Shown here one piece after another: positions 39,147 to 46,820 of a stretch of 64,000 nucleotides of DNA; within the stretch, counting starts at the first letter, position 1; every line of letters starts with the position of its first letter. Position numbers and translations under genes: made by a program. The notes beneath the pieces are model-generated. The model saw only the letters and a list, made by a program, of their open reading frames with translations, made no database searches and was not told where the DNA came from. Source of the stretch: Thermoplasmatales archaeon BRNA1 (GTDB lineage Archaea > Thermoplasmatota > Thermoplasmata > Methanomassiliicoccales > Methanomethylophilaceae); contig CP002916.1 in NCBI GenBank assembly GCA_000350305.1, positions 1-64,000 on the forward strand, read 5' to 3'.

Positions 39147-39437
39147 ATGGAAGGGGACGAAAGGGTAACGGTAAGACTTTCCAGGGAGGATGTCGACCTG
39201 CTCCTTTTCGTTGCGTCCCGCGAACAGGGTTTCGACAGTGCTTCCGATGTAGTGCGCCGCGTCGTCGAGGACTATCTCTCCGAGAGGTTCACTCCCGAAG
39301 AGAGGGCGAAAGCACTCGAGGACGCCGAGAGGCGCCGCGCCGCCGATCCCAACAGGTTCACCGCCGACGGTGAGGATGCCCAGAGGATCCTCACCGAAGT
39401 GATCTCCAAAGGAATGGATGACGGGAAGGAAGAGTGA
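39147..39437 (+). CDS. ribbon-helix-helix (CopG-like) protein
   Basis: 96 residues. The N-terminal ribbon-helix-helix reads DERVTVRLSREDVDLLLF...DSASDVVRRVVEDYLSERF, followed by an acidic helical tail. RHH proteins usually bind DNA as dimers. Its stop overlaps the start of the FtsZ-like gene (GTGATG), so the two are made together. That suggests it regulates or partners the GTPase. Confidence 0.82.
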   Translation: MEGDERVTVRLSREDVDLLLFVASREQGFDSASDVVRRVVEDYLSERFTPEERAKALEDAERRRAADPNRFTADGEDAQRILTEVISKGMDDGKEE

Positions 39438-40273
39438 TGCATTCGGCCATCGTCATCGGATGCGGAGGACCGGGATGCAACATCGTATCCCGTGTTCGCG
39501 ATTCCACCGACCTGCCCACCATGACCGTCAACTGGACCGATGCGGATGTGGAGATCCTGCCGCCAGAGATGGCGGAGAACGAGGTCCACGGCAATGCGGA
39601 ACTCGCCGCGAAGTGTCTGGAAGCGAAACGCAACGAGATCCTCCTGAACATCGACGGATATTCCGAGATAATCCTGGTCACTGCGCTCGGCGGAGGGCTC
39701 GGATCCGCTGCGGTCGAGTTCATCTCGAAATGTGCCAGACTCGCCGATTCCAAGCTTATAGCGGCAATCGTCATCCCCTTCAAGTTCGAGGATGAGAGGC
39801 GTGCCCACACCCTTCGGGACGCATTCGGCATGGAGGAGCTGGCAGACCGCATCCTGCTGATGGACAATCAGCGCTTCATCGAGACCGGGGGCACGGAGTA
39901 TGTTGCAAACGACGCCCTCGGGGCAGTGGAGGACATGCTCAAGGATGCCGTTGTGGAGCTCGCAAGGCTCCTGGATACCGTGCCGTTCTTCAGCACCCTG
40001 ACGCAGAAATCCTACTCATTCTCCCACGATGACGCCGGTTCCCTGGAGGAATCCGTTATGTCCGCGGCAGATCACCCGATGTTCGACGTGGATCCCGGGA
40101 ACGGGAAGCTGATCATCTGCTGCGACGCGGCAATCTCCGATATTGAAGCGGAGAGGGTATGCTCAAACGTCACCGACCACACGGGGATCCGTCCGGAGAT
40201 AATCAGCGGAACGGAGCCCAAGGGTCACGGCGTGACGGTCTTCATCCCCATTTCACGCCGCTCTTCTCAATGA
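39437..40273 (+). CDS. divergent FtsZ/tubulin-superfamily GTPase-like protein
   Basis: About 278 residues. The N terminus IVIGCGGPGCNIVSRV matches the FtsZ nucleotide-binding strand. GGGLGSAAVEF occupies the place of the tubulin signature GGGTGTG, with Thr and Gly changed. The synergy-loop aspartates of FtsZ (NxDxxD) are not evident after the long central helix, so it may bind GTP but polymerise poorly. It resembles the non-canonical FtsZ-like families proposed to act in membrane remodelling rather than cell-division FtsZ. Start ATG 39437 (or GTG 39434). Confidence 0.75.
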   Translation: MHSAIVIGCGGPGCNIVSRVRDSTDLPTMTVNWTDADVEILPPEMAENEVHGNAELAAKCLEAKRNEILLNIDGYSEIILVTALGGGLGSAAVEFISKCARLADSKLIAAIVIPFKFEDERRAHTLRDAFGMEELADRILLMDNQRFIETGGTEYVANDALGAVEDMLKDAVVELARLLDTVPFFSTLTQKSYSFSHDDAGSLEESVMSAADHPMFDVDPGNGKLIICCDAAISDIEAERVCSNVTDHTGIRPEIISGTEPKGHGVTVFIPISRRSSQ

Positions 40274-40958
40274 GCTTCGCGGCATCGCCGAAGACGCCCA
40301 TGATGGTGTGGAACTCGTATTTGGTGGGGATGGCACGTCCCATCATGCGCCTGAACATGACGGATGTGGCCTCCCTCCTGGGCTCCGGGTATCCGATGGC
40401 TGCGAGAAGGTCTCCGAAGAATTGGAACATGAGCTCCTTCTCCGCGCCGTCGGCAGGGTCGCAGTGCTTGGGGACGTTCACGGCCTGGAACATCTCGTAG
40501 AGCACCACTCCGACCGAATGGGAGAGGTTCATGACGGGGTAATCATCGTGTGCGGGGATGGTCACGAGAACGTCGCACCTGTTGAGCTCGGTCTGGAAGA
40601 GTCCGATGTCCTCCCTTCCGAAGACCAGGGCGATCTTCTCGCTGTAGCCCCTGCATCCTTCAGCGAACTCCCTGATGGGGACGGGGATGCGGGTGTAGTT
40701 CTTGTCCCCCTTGGTGACAGTGCCGGATGTTCCGACAACGAGGAAGCAGTCCTTTACGGCCTCCTCGAAGGTGGTGCAGATGACCGCGTTCTGGAGGATG
40801 TAGTCTCCGTGCTTCGACCTGTTCATGGCGGTCTCGCCGATTTCACAGGGGTTCACAAGATAGAGTTCGGTGACTCCGAAGTTGGCGCAGCAGCGGGCTA
40901 TCGCTCCAACGTTTCCTTCGAATTTCGGACCAACAACGACCACACGGATGTCAGGCAT
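40242..40958 (-). CDS. trmJ: TrmJ-like tRNA/rRNA 2'-O-methyltransferase (SPOUT)
   Basis: S-adenosylmethionine-dependent knot-fold methyltransferase, likely modifying C32 of tRNA (238 residues). Motifs: VVVVGPKFEGNVGAIARCCANFG at the N terminus, ALVFGREDIGL, and the knot motif PVMNLSHSVGVVLYE. It overlaps the convergent FtsZ-like gene by 32 bases. The 160 bases upstream hold no recognisable gene. Confidence 0.92.
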   Translation of the reverse strand: MPDIRVVVVGPKFEGNVGAIARCCANFGVTELYLVNPCEIGETAMNRSKHGDYILQNAVICTTFEEAVKDCFLVVGTSGTVTKGDKNYTRIPVPIREFAEGCRGYSEKIALVFGREDIGLFQTELNRCDVLVTIPAHDDYPVMNLSHSVGVVLYEMFQAVNVPKHCDPADGAEKELMFQFFGDLLAAIGYPEPRREATSVMFRRMMGRAIPTKYEFHTIMGVFGDAAKLIEKSGVKWG

Positions 40959-41120
40959 GTCTCTCGGTGCGCGTTATCGAGTACGATTATTTGTTGATGA
41001 GGGTGGAAGCAGTCCTATTCCGAAGGCGTCCGCCATGTCAGGATCACTGACGAGTTGATCCCGAAGCACCATGACAGGGAATCCCTCTGAATCAGCCAGA
41101 GGTTAAGTATCCGGTAGCGG

Positions 41121-41444
41121 ATGGTCCGTCCGATGGTGTACTACTACCGCGGTGACCGGTTCCGGAGCATCGACGCTCTTTTGGAAGCCGTCAGGCTGGA
41201 TGTGGACGGCTATCTCGGCGACTCCGACCTCGATATCATCATCGGGAGGCGCGGAGGATCGGTCATGGCCGACGGTGCGGAGTACTTCACCGCGGTGTCT
41301 CTCAGGCGCGGGAATCCTTCCGCATACCGCGAGATGAGGGACGAGGTCGTCTACGGGATAATCGACGACCTCAGGGACAAGGTGGAGGGGGGAGAGCTTC
41401 CTGCCGATGTCCCCTACACGATGGGGACCATCGAGTCTTTCTGA
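41121..41444 (+). CDS. hypothetical protein
   Basis: 107 residues, soluble. No family recognised. It begins MVRPMVYYYRGD and contains the strand IIIGRRGGSVMADGAEYF, then an amphipathic helix. Start ATG 41121 (or 41133); a TATA-like ttaagtat lies 20 bases before, suggesting a leaderless transcript. An in-frame TAG two codons upstream is preceded by no start and is not part of the gene. Confidence 0.6.
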   Translation: MVRPMVYYYRGDRFRSIDALLEAVRLDVDGYLGDSDLDIIIGRRGGSVMADGAEYFTAVSLRRGNPSAYREMRDEVVYGIIDDLRDKVEGGELPADVPYTMGTIESF

Positions 41445-41446
41445 TG

Positions 41447-41454
41447 TTTTATAT
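41447..41454 (+). promoter_or_regulatory. promoter of the PfkB-AK6-CDP-alcohol operon
   Basis: TTTTATAT, about 60 bases before ATG 41508. The leader contains one copy of the dispersed 9-mer (41468-41476, minus orientation). Confidence 0.45.
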
Positions 41455-41507
41455 CAAAAGACGTGCATCTGGCACTCATATCCCTCTAAGGGCCGAAGGA
41501 TGACAGT

Positions 41508-42416
41508 ATGAAGCCGTTCCTCACAGTTTACGGACACGTGACCATCGACCAGATCGTATCAATCGGGAAATTCCCGGGCATCAACGAGACCGTCGACGTC
41601 CTGACAAAGAAGACCACCCTCGGCGGCACCGGATCCAACATCGCGATGGTGGCCGCCAAGCTCGGAGTCCCCACCTCCCTTTCCTCATTCGTCGGACCCG
41701 ATTTCCCCGACAGGTTCAGGAGGGACCTGGAAGGCTCCGGCCTGATCATGGACGAGTTCGTCACGGTAGACGATTACGAGACATCCCAGGCCACCGTCAT
41801 CAACACCCCCGAACTGCAGCAGAAGTGCATCTTCTACCAGGGGCCTCTGGGATTCGCGACCAAGATCGGGAAGGACCTCCTGAACAACGCATCCCGGTCC
41901 GAGAGGGTGCACTTCTGCACCGGAGAGCCCGATTACTATCTCCACCTCATGGAGGAACTCAGGGGAAAGACTGACGTCGCCCTCGACCCCTCCCAGGAGA
42001 CCTACCGCCTCTGGCCCAAGGAGCGCCTGGAGAAGGGCCTTCCCCTGGCCTCCGCGCTGTTCTGCAACGAGTACGAGGCCAAGGTCATAGAGGAGAGGCT
42101 GAACCTGAAGAGCGTCCTCGACATCGACCTCCCCCTGGTCGTCCGTACCGACGGGGAGAGGGGAAGCCAGGCGAAGATCGGCGGGAAGATCGAGAGCATC
42201 CCCTGCGTGAAGGCGGACAATGTTGTGGATCCGACCGGATGCGGCGACTCCTACCGCGCGGGATTCTACTCCGGACTCTTCCACGGATACTCGGTGAAGG
42301 ATTCCCTCATACTCGCATCCTCGACATCGTCGTTCGTCATCGAGAAGACCGGTGCCCTGACCAACATCCCCACATGGGAGATGGTCGAGGAGCGCGCCAA
42401 GCCGTACATGAAGTGA
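41508..42416 (+). CDS. PfkB-family carbohydrate/nucleoside kinase
   Basis: Ribokinase-fold kinase (302 residues). The N-terminal GGTGSNIAMVAAKLG and C-terminal DPTGCGDSYRAGF (catalytic Asp, anion hole) are intact. The substrate is uncertain: archaeal members include ADP-dependent and nucleoside kinases. It starts an operon with AK6 and a CDP-alcohol phosphatidyltransferase, 4 nt before the next ATG. Confidence 0.9.
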   Translation: MKPFLTVYGHVTIDQIVSIGKFPGINETVDVLTKKTTLGGTGSNIAMVAAKLGVPTSLSSFVGPDFPDRFRRDLEGSGLIMDEFVTVDDYETSQATVINTPELQQKCIFYQGPLGFATKIGKDLLNNASRSERVHFCTGEPDYYLHLMEELRGKTDVALDPSQETYRLWPKERLEKGLPLASALFCNEYEAKVIEERLNLKSVLDIDLPLVVRTDGERGSQAKIGGKIESIPCVKADNVVDPTGCGDSYRAGFYSGLFHGYSVKDSLILASSTSSFVIEKTGALTNIPTWEMVEERAKPYMK

Positions 42417-42420
42417 AGAG

Positions 42421-42954
42421 ATGCCGCTCATCGCCATCACCGGGACCCCGGGAACGGGGAAGACGTCCGTGTCCGGGGAACTCAGGGACAGGGGATACGA
42501 GGTGGTGGACGCCAACGAGCACCTGAGGAAACACGGGCTCCTCGGCGAGAAGGACGAGGCCCGTGACACGTACAACGTCGACATGGAGGCGTTCAACTCT
42601 TCCCTGGAGGAGTATCGGAGAAAGGACGGATTGGTGTTCATAGATTCCCATCTGGCACACCAGTGCGACTGTTCCCGCATCATCGTCCTGAGGTGCGAGC
42701 CCCACGAGCTCGCCGGCAGGCTCAGGAAGAGGGGATACTCCGAGGCCAAGGTCAGGGAGAATGTGCAGGCGGAGGTACTGGACGTAATCCTCTGCGAGGC
42801 CATGGATACCGACATCCCCGTCAACGAGATCAACTGCACGGGGGGCACCCCCTTCGAGGCGGTGGATTTAATACTGCGCATACTTACAGTAGACCCGGAA
42901 CTTTGCCCGCCGGGAAACACAGACTGGTCCGGGGAGATGGAAGAATGGTTCTAG
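42421..42954 (+). CDS. AK6/Fap7-like adenylate kinase (COG1936)
   Basis: P-loop NMP kinase implicated in 30S ribosome maturation (177 residues). Walker A is TGTPGTGKTS at the N terminus; the Asp motif (FIDSHLAHQ) and lid (RLRKRGYSEAKVRENVQAE) are conserved. It ends in TAG, the only terminal TAG I found in the window, overlapping the next gene (ATGGTTCTAG). The ending TDWSGEMEEWF looks like a natural C terminus, so TAG probably stops here. Readthrough would add roughly 45 residues of out-of-frame sequence. Confidence 0.9.
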   Translation: MPLIAITGTPGTGKTSVSGELRDRGYEVVDANEHLRKHGLLGEKDEARDTYNVDMEAFNSSLEEYRRKDGLVFIDSHLAHQCDCSRIIVLRCEPHELAGRLRKRGYSEAKVRENVQAEVLDVILCEAMDTDIPVNEINCTGGTPFEAVDLILRILTVDPELCPPGNTDWSGEMEEWF

Positions 42955-43610
42955 ACAAGCACAGAAAGGAAGCGGATTTCACCATCGCGCCCGTCGCGAG
43001 GAGACTCATCAACGTCAATCCCAACGTCATCTCCTGGCTGGGGCTCATCGTCGCATTCCTCAGCGGTGTCGCGCTGTACTTCAGCTTCGACCACCACTGG
43101 ATGCTGATCCTCGCTTCCGGTCTCGTCATCCTCTCCGGATACTTCGACGCTCTCGACGGGAAGATCGCGAAGCTCGCCAATAAGTGCTCCGTCAAGGGAG
43201 ACTTCCTCGACCATGTCTTCGACCGTTATGCGGACATGTTCATGATCGCGGCCATCGCCCTCAGCGGTTGGTGCGATGACATCATCGGGATCTTCGCGAT
43301 CATCGGTGTCCTTCTCACCTCCTATATGGGGACCCAGGCCCAGGCCATCGGCGCCAAGAGGCTGTACGACGGTCTGCTCGGAAGGGCCGACAGGGTCGTC
43401 CTCTGCTTCCTGTTCCCTCTCATCCAGTACCTGGCATGCTACCTCGACTACGGATGGATTGACCCCGACAACCTGGCAATCAGCTGGCTCGCGGTCATGA
43501 TGATCTGGTTCGCCGTCGTCGGCAACCTCACCGCCATCCAGAGGGTCATCATCACCTGGAGGAACCTGGGAGAGGCCGAGAAGGAAGAGGAGAAGAAGGA
43601 TCAGGACTGA
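42945..43610 (+). CDS. CDP-alcohol phosphatidyltransferase (archaetidyl-type)
   Basis: Membrane enzyme joining CDP-archaeol to an alcohol such as inositol phosphate, glycerol phosphate or serine (221 residues, about six helices). The catalytic motif DALDGKIAKLANKCSVKGDFLDHVFD keeps all acidic positions; the AR pair reads AK. The best guess is archaetidylinositol phosphate or archaetidylglycerol phosphate synthase. It overlaps AK6 by 10 bases and convergent priL by 10 bases. Confidence 0.88.
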   Translation: MVLDKHRKEADFTIAPVARRLINVNPNVISWLGLIVAFLSGVALYFSFDHHWMLILASGLVILSGYFDALDGKIAKLANKCSVKGDFLDHVFDRYADMFMIAAIALSGWCDDIIGIFAIIGVLLTSYMGTQAQAIGAKRLYDGLLGRADRVVLCFLFPLIQYLACYLDYGWIDPDNLAISWLAVMMIWFAVVGNLTAIQRVIITWRNLGEAEKEEEKKDQD

Positions 43611-44641
43611 TCCCTGGGCCCGAGACCGTGTCCGCTTTTCACCCTGTAGTAGTTCAGCGGATGCTTGATGTGCTCGCAGAGACTGTCGGGATTGAAGCAT
43701 ATTCCGTTGGTCTTCATGGTCCCGCACTCGGGAGGGGTGTACCCCTCGGTGCCGTTCAGCTCCCCGGTTATGTGCTTGATCTGATACTCCGAGACGGACT
43801 CGTCGAAGTCGGGGGACTGGGCGAAGACCGCCACAATCTGCTCGTAGGTCATGCCGAGGGCATGCAGGAACGACACCAGCGCGAACCTTGCGCTGTGGGG
43901 CAGGTTCTAGCCGGCTGCCGCCATCGATATGATGGCCTTGATGCAGGGCGGCAGGTACTCGTCCTTGACCCCCTCCCCGCCCGTGGGGCTGAGCCTGTTC
44001 TTCATCTCGTTGAGAGCGAGCTGGACCTTGGAGACGTCCTGGGAAACGATCTTCCTGAAGCTGTCTGGCACATTCAGCGGAAGTTCCGCCTCGATGCGCG
44101 AGCGGTAGGCGTTCTGCAGAAGCCTGGTGAACTTTTCCTTCTCCAGCCTGACATATCCGTCGCGGAGGTCCATGTTGATGAGCTTCCATTCGACGGCCCT
44201 CATGACGTACGAGAAGCGCAGGAAGTCCGCGAAGTGCATGTTCACGGTGCCGTCCTGGTTCGGAGAGGCGTTGATCTCCAGCTCCGCGGAGATCATCGGG
44301 ATGGCCTCTTTGTCCTTGCCCAGGAGCATGTTCATACGCTCCGCCTCGGCAAGGGCGTACCTCTTGGTGAGGAGGCGGTCGTTGATGCAGGACACGATGA
44401 TTCTGGCGTAAGGGTAGGAGAGTACCTCCATCAGGCGATTGTAGTCCTGGGCGGCCCCGTTGAGGACCACATCGGGGACTTCGTGGCCGCTTATGGCACC
44501 GAGCACCCTCTGCATCCCCCTCTCCCTCGCGGCAGCGTAGCTCTGGGAGGATAGAAGTTCCTCGATGCCGCCGGAGTTCTGGGATGCGAACTCCGCCGCA
44601 TCCCTGAGGAAAGGGTACCTAGCTGCGCGGAGGCTGTCCAT
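43601..44641 (-). CDS. priL: DNA primase large subunit PriL with an in-frame TAG
   Basis: Iron-sulfur subunit of archaeal primase. The frame runs from ATG 44641 to TGA 43601 and is broken only by TAG at 43909-43907 (codon 245 of 346). Sequence on both sides is conserved PriL: YLPPCIKAI before, NLPHSARFAL and GYTPPECGTMKTNGICF after. Of the four Fe-S cysteines, one (Cys233) lies before the TAG and three (about 306, 315, 322) after it. Termination would destroy an essential protein. The simplest reading is that TAG is translated, most likely as pyrrolysine. Confidence 0.9.
43907..43909 (-). other. in-frame TAG in priL, predicted pyrrolysine codon
   Basis: It sits between AAAG and NLPHSARF, where other PriL proteins have one ordinary, usually polar, residue. 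There is no frameshift and no nearby restart, and coding continues for 101 codons. Confidence 0.75.
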
Positions 44642-44684
44642 CGCACCCCCATCCCATCAATCGGTATTGAATGTGTTGGATGTC

Positions 44685-45016
44685 TCACGGACCCAACAGG
44701 GTTATGGGGATGACGTAGACGCCATCGTCACGGCGGTAGAAGGTCCCCGTAGGGATTATCACAGCTAGGAACTCAGGCTCTATCTCCACTTTGCCCTTCA
44801 TCTTGATTAGATTGTTTGCGCCGTCATCGATGTGCTTATCGGACAGTTTGACCTCGAATGCGGCCCATTTTCCGCCGGGGGTATGAATGATCGCATCGGC
44901 TTCGAGACCTTTCGAATCACGATAGTGATACTTTTCGGACCTACGAGTACGACCGCACCGAACGCCTGCATTTCTTCGGCAAGTGCCAGGTCGACCACTC
45001 TCGGTCTGTACCCTTT
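44685..45016 (-). pseudogene. deletion remnant of an AAA ATPase of the DUF4143 family
   Basis: The N-terminal part (GYRPRVVDLALAEEMQAFGAVVLVGPK) stops at what should be the Walker A loop. It joins, out of frame, the C-terminal DUF4143 segment (YHYRDSKGLEADAIIH...WAAFEVKL...VYVIPITLLGP), ending at TGA 44685. The junction is near 44904-44912 in ccgaaaagtatcac. Roughly 900 bp of the middle is missing, judging by usual family length, so it is non-functional. The missing part includes the ATPase core. Confidence 0.8.
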
Positions 45017-45020
45017 TAAA

Positions 45021-45059
45021 TAGAGAAGTTGAACCTACTTTTGCTAGAGAAGTTGAACC
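45021..45059. repeat. 15-bp direct repeat upstream of the ATPase remnant
   Basis: TAGAGAAGTTGAACC occurs at 45021-45035 and again at 45045-45059, a 24-base period. It is followed by an AT-rich promoter-like stretch (45060-45098). On the minus strand the repeats lie between promoter and remnant, where an operator would be. Confidence 0.6.
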
Positions 45060-45099
45060 AAAATTTTTAACAATTTATAAAAATGTTAATTAAAACCGA

Positions 45100-46719
45100 T
45101 CAGAAAGTCAGGAGTCCCCTCAGTCCCTCAATGACGGAAGGGTCGTCGATGGCGCGGGATAAGTCGTCGTAGTCTCTGAATGGGCGTTTCACCGCGAGGG
45201 TTGCTGCCCTCTTCCTGCCGATACCGGGAAGCGCGGATAGGGCTGACATAGGCATGGTGTTGATGTCGAAGGGATGGGTGAGGCCGGTGACCGAACGGTA
45301 TCCCCACCCGGTGACGATGACGTCATAGCTCCTGTCCAGTTCGACCTGGTACGGGATCCCCACGAGGAGGGGGTACGATCCCGGCTGTCTCCCGAACGTG
45401 ATGTTTCCATCATGGATCTCCGCGTAGACTCCCCTGAGGACGGTTCCCGCCGGAACGGTCCTCTCGAGCATGGGGCGGTCGATCTCCTCGCGGACGGTCT
45501 CCTTGAATTTCTTGAACCTCTTCTCGCTCACCTTGACGTCGAACGGGCGCCTTGATGCGATTACCTGGCGGATGTTAATGCGCCTGACCATCAGACCCTC
45601 GTCCCTTATCCTCCTGAGGAGGTCGAGGTCCATGTCGTAGGTGGCAGCGGTCTCGCCGTCGAGCCCGCAGATGATGTTCAGCCCGGGGAGGATCCTGGGA
45701 AGTCCCGTTTCCCCTCTCTCCCCACCGATGCGGTTCACGAGACGGACGGCCTCCAGGACCTGTTCCGCGGAGCTGTTGAGATTGTTTGCTTTCTGCACCG
45801 CTGGGTCTGCCGACTCCAATCCCATGGCGAGGACGTTGCCGGAGGAACAGCAACGTGCCAGGGTCTCGATGATGCGCGAGGATTCCTCTGGATAGGCGGC
45901 GATGACGGATGGATTGGCGTTGTCGACGCACAGATTGTCGAATCCCAGTTCCTTCAGTCCTTCGAACAGTTCCTCCACTGCCCCGGGGTTGGGACGGGGG
46001 CACCCGGATTCGAGATCGGTCGCACCGTAGGACACGATGCAGGTCTGTCCCCCGATCCTCACGTTGCGCACCCCGAGTTCCTTAAGTCTCCTGGCCTCTG
46101 CGAGGATGTCCTCCGGGGACCTCATCAGGACCTTCCCCTTGGAGGGTTCGATGCAGAACGAGCATCCTCCGGACTTCCACCTGTGGCATCCGCGGTACGA
46201 TTCGATCTCCACCATGAGGGGGTTGGGGAAATCCTGATGGGAGGAGACGATGTCAGCCCCGAGGAGCATCCATCTGTTCCATTCGTCAAGGTCTCTGAGT
46301 CTCTCCCCGACCTCCTTCCCCGTGAGGCCGTCGTAGAGGGCGGCAGCGAGGTCCCTCTTTACGCGGAAATCGAATCCCTCGGAATCCGGGGAGAACGCTG
46401 CGGATCCCCCGACCATCTTCCATCCTTCCAGCCTGGGGACGAGTTCCCTGAGCTCCCTGCCGGACATGGGCATGGAGCGGAGATACTTCCCGGGAACGGT
46501 GTTCCCGGAGAGGACCACGGAGACATCCGCATCGGGGATGGCACATCCCCTGCGGATCATGTCCACGGAGATGTACTGGACATCCGCTCCCGCATCCCTG
46601 GCCGCGCCCGCGACTGCCCTGATCATAGGGGAGATGTAAGGCGGGACGCCCAAAGCCGCGGGGTCGTCGATGTACCCGTCGATGACTACGACTTTCGGAG
46701 TGCGGGCTACGTTTGTCAT
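45100..46719 (-). CDS. radical SAM protein with C-terminal helix-hairpin-helix (COG1031 type)
   Basis: About 539 residues. The cluster-binding motif is an unusual CHRWKSGGCSFC (Cys-x7-Cys-x2-Cys) near residue 185. An N-terminal region with VVVIDGYIDDPAALGVPPYISP precedes it. A C-terminal helix-hairpin-helix (LSALPGIGRKRAATLAVKRPF) suggests nucleic-acid binding. It belongs to the archaeal COG1031 Fe-S oxidoreductases of unknown substrate. ATG 46719 follows gggag; TTG 46734 would add five residues. Confidence 0.85.
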   Translation of the reverse strand: MTNVARTPKVVVIDGYIDDPAALGVPPYISPMIRAVAGAARDAGADVQYISVDMIRRGCAIPDADVSVVLSGNTVPGKYLRSMPMSGRELRELVPRLEGWKMVGGSAAFSPDSEGFDFRVKRDLAAALYDGLTGKEVGERLRDLDEWNRWMLLGADIVSSHQDFPNPLMVEIESYRGCHRWKSGGCSFCIEPSKGKVLMRSPEDILAEARRLKELGVRNVRIGGQTCIVSYGATDLESGCPRPNPGAVEELFEGLKELGFDNLCVDNANPSVIAAYPEESSRIIETLARCCSSGNVLAMGLESADPAVQKANNLNSSAEQVLEAVRLVNRIGGERGETGLPRILPGLNIICGLDGETAATYDMDLDLLRRIRDEGLMVRRINIRQVIASRRPFDVKVSEKRFKKFKETVREEIDRPMLERTVPAGTVLRGVYAEIHDGNITFGRQPGSYPLLVGIPYQVELDRSYDVIVTGWGYRSVTGLTHPFDINTMPMSALSALPGIGRKRAATLAVKRPFRDYDDLSRAIDDPSVIEGLRGLLTF

Positions 46720-46820
46720 AACTGATACTCCCAAGTAAACTAACTATAAATATGGTCAGTAACATCGGAGGGAAAGAAGTTCGCAGGATTTCCTACGAAA
46801 TCCGTAAAGGAGTTACGAAT

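Noticed and set aside
40990-41060. Possible C/D box RNA (TGATGAG ... CTGA)
   Set aside because: The C box is followed by a CTGA only about 50 bases on, with no D'/C' pair between and no terminal stem; too weak to call.
41115-41117. TAG just upstream of the hypothetical gene at 41121
   Set aside because: No start codon lies upstream in frame before another stop, and a TATA-like element sits there; it is ordinary leader or promoter sequence.
42952-42954. TAG of AK6 as a fourth sense TAG
   Set aside because: The protein ends in a family-like C terminus and sequence beyond the TAG in this frame is the shifted reading of the next gene, so it acts as a stop.
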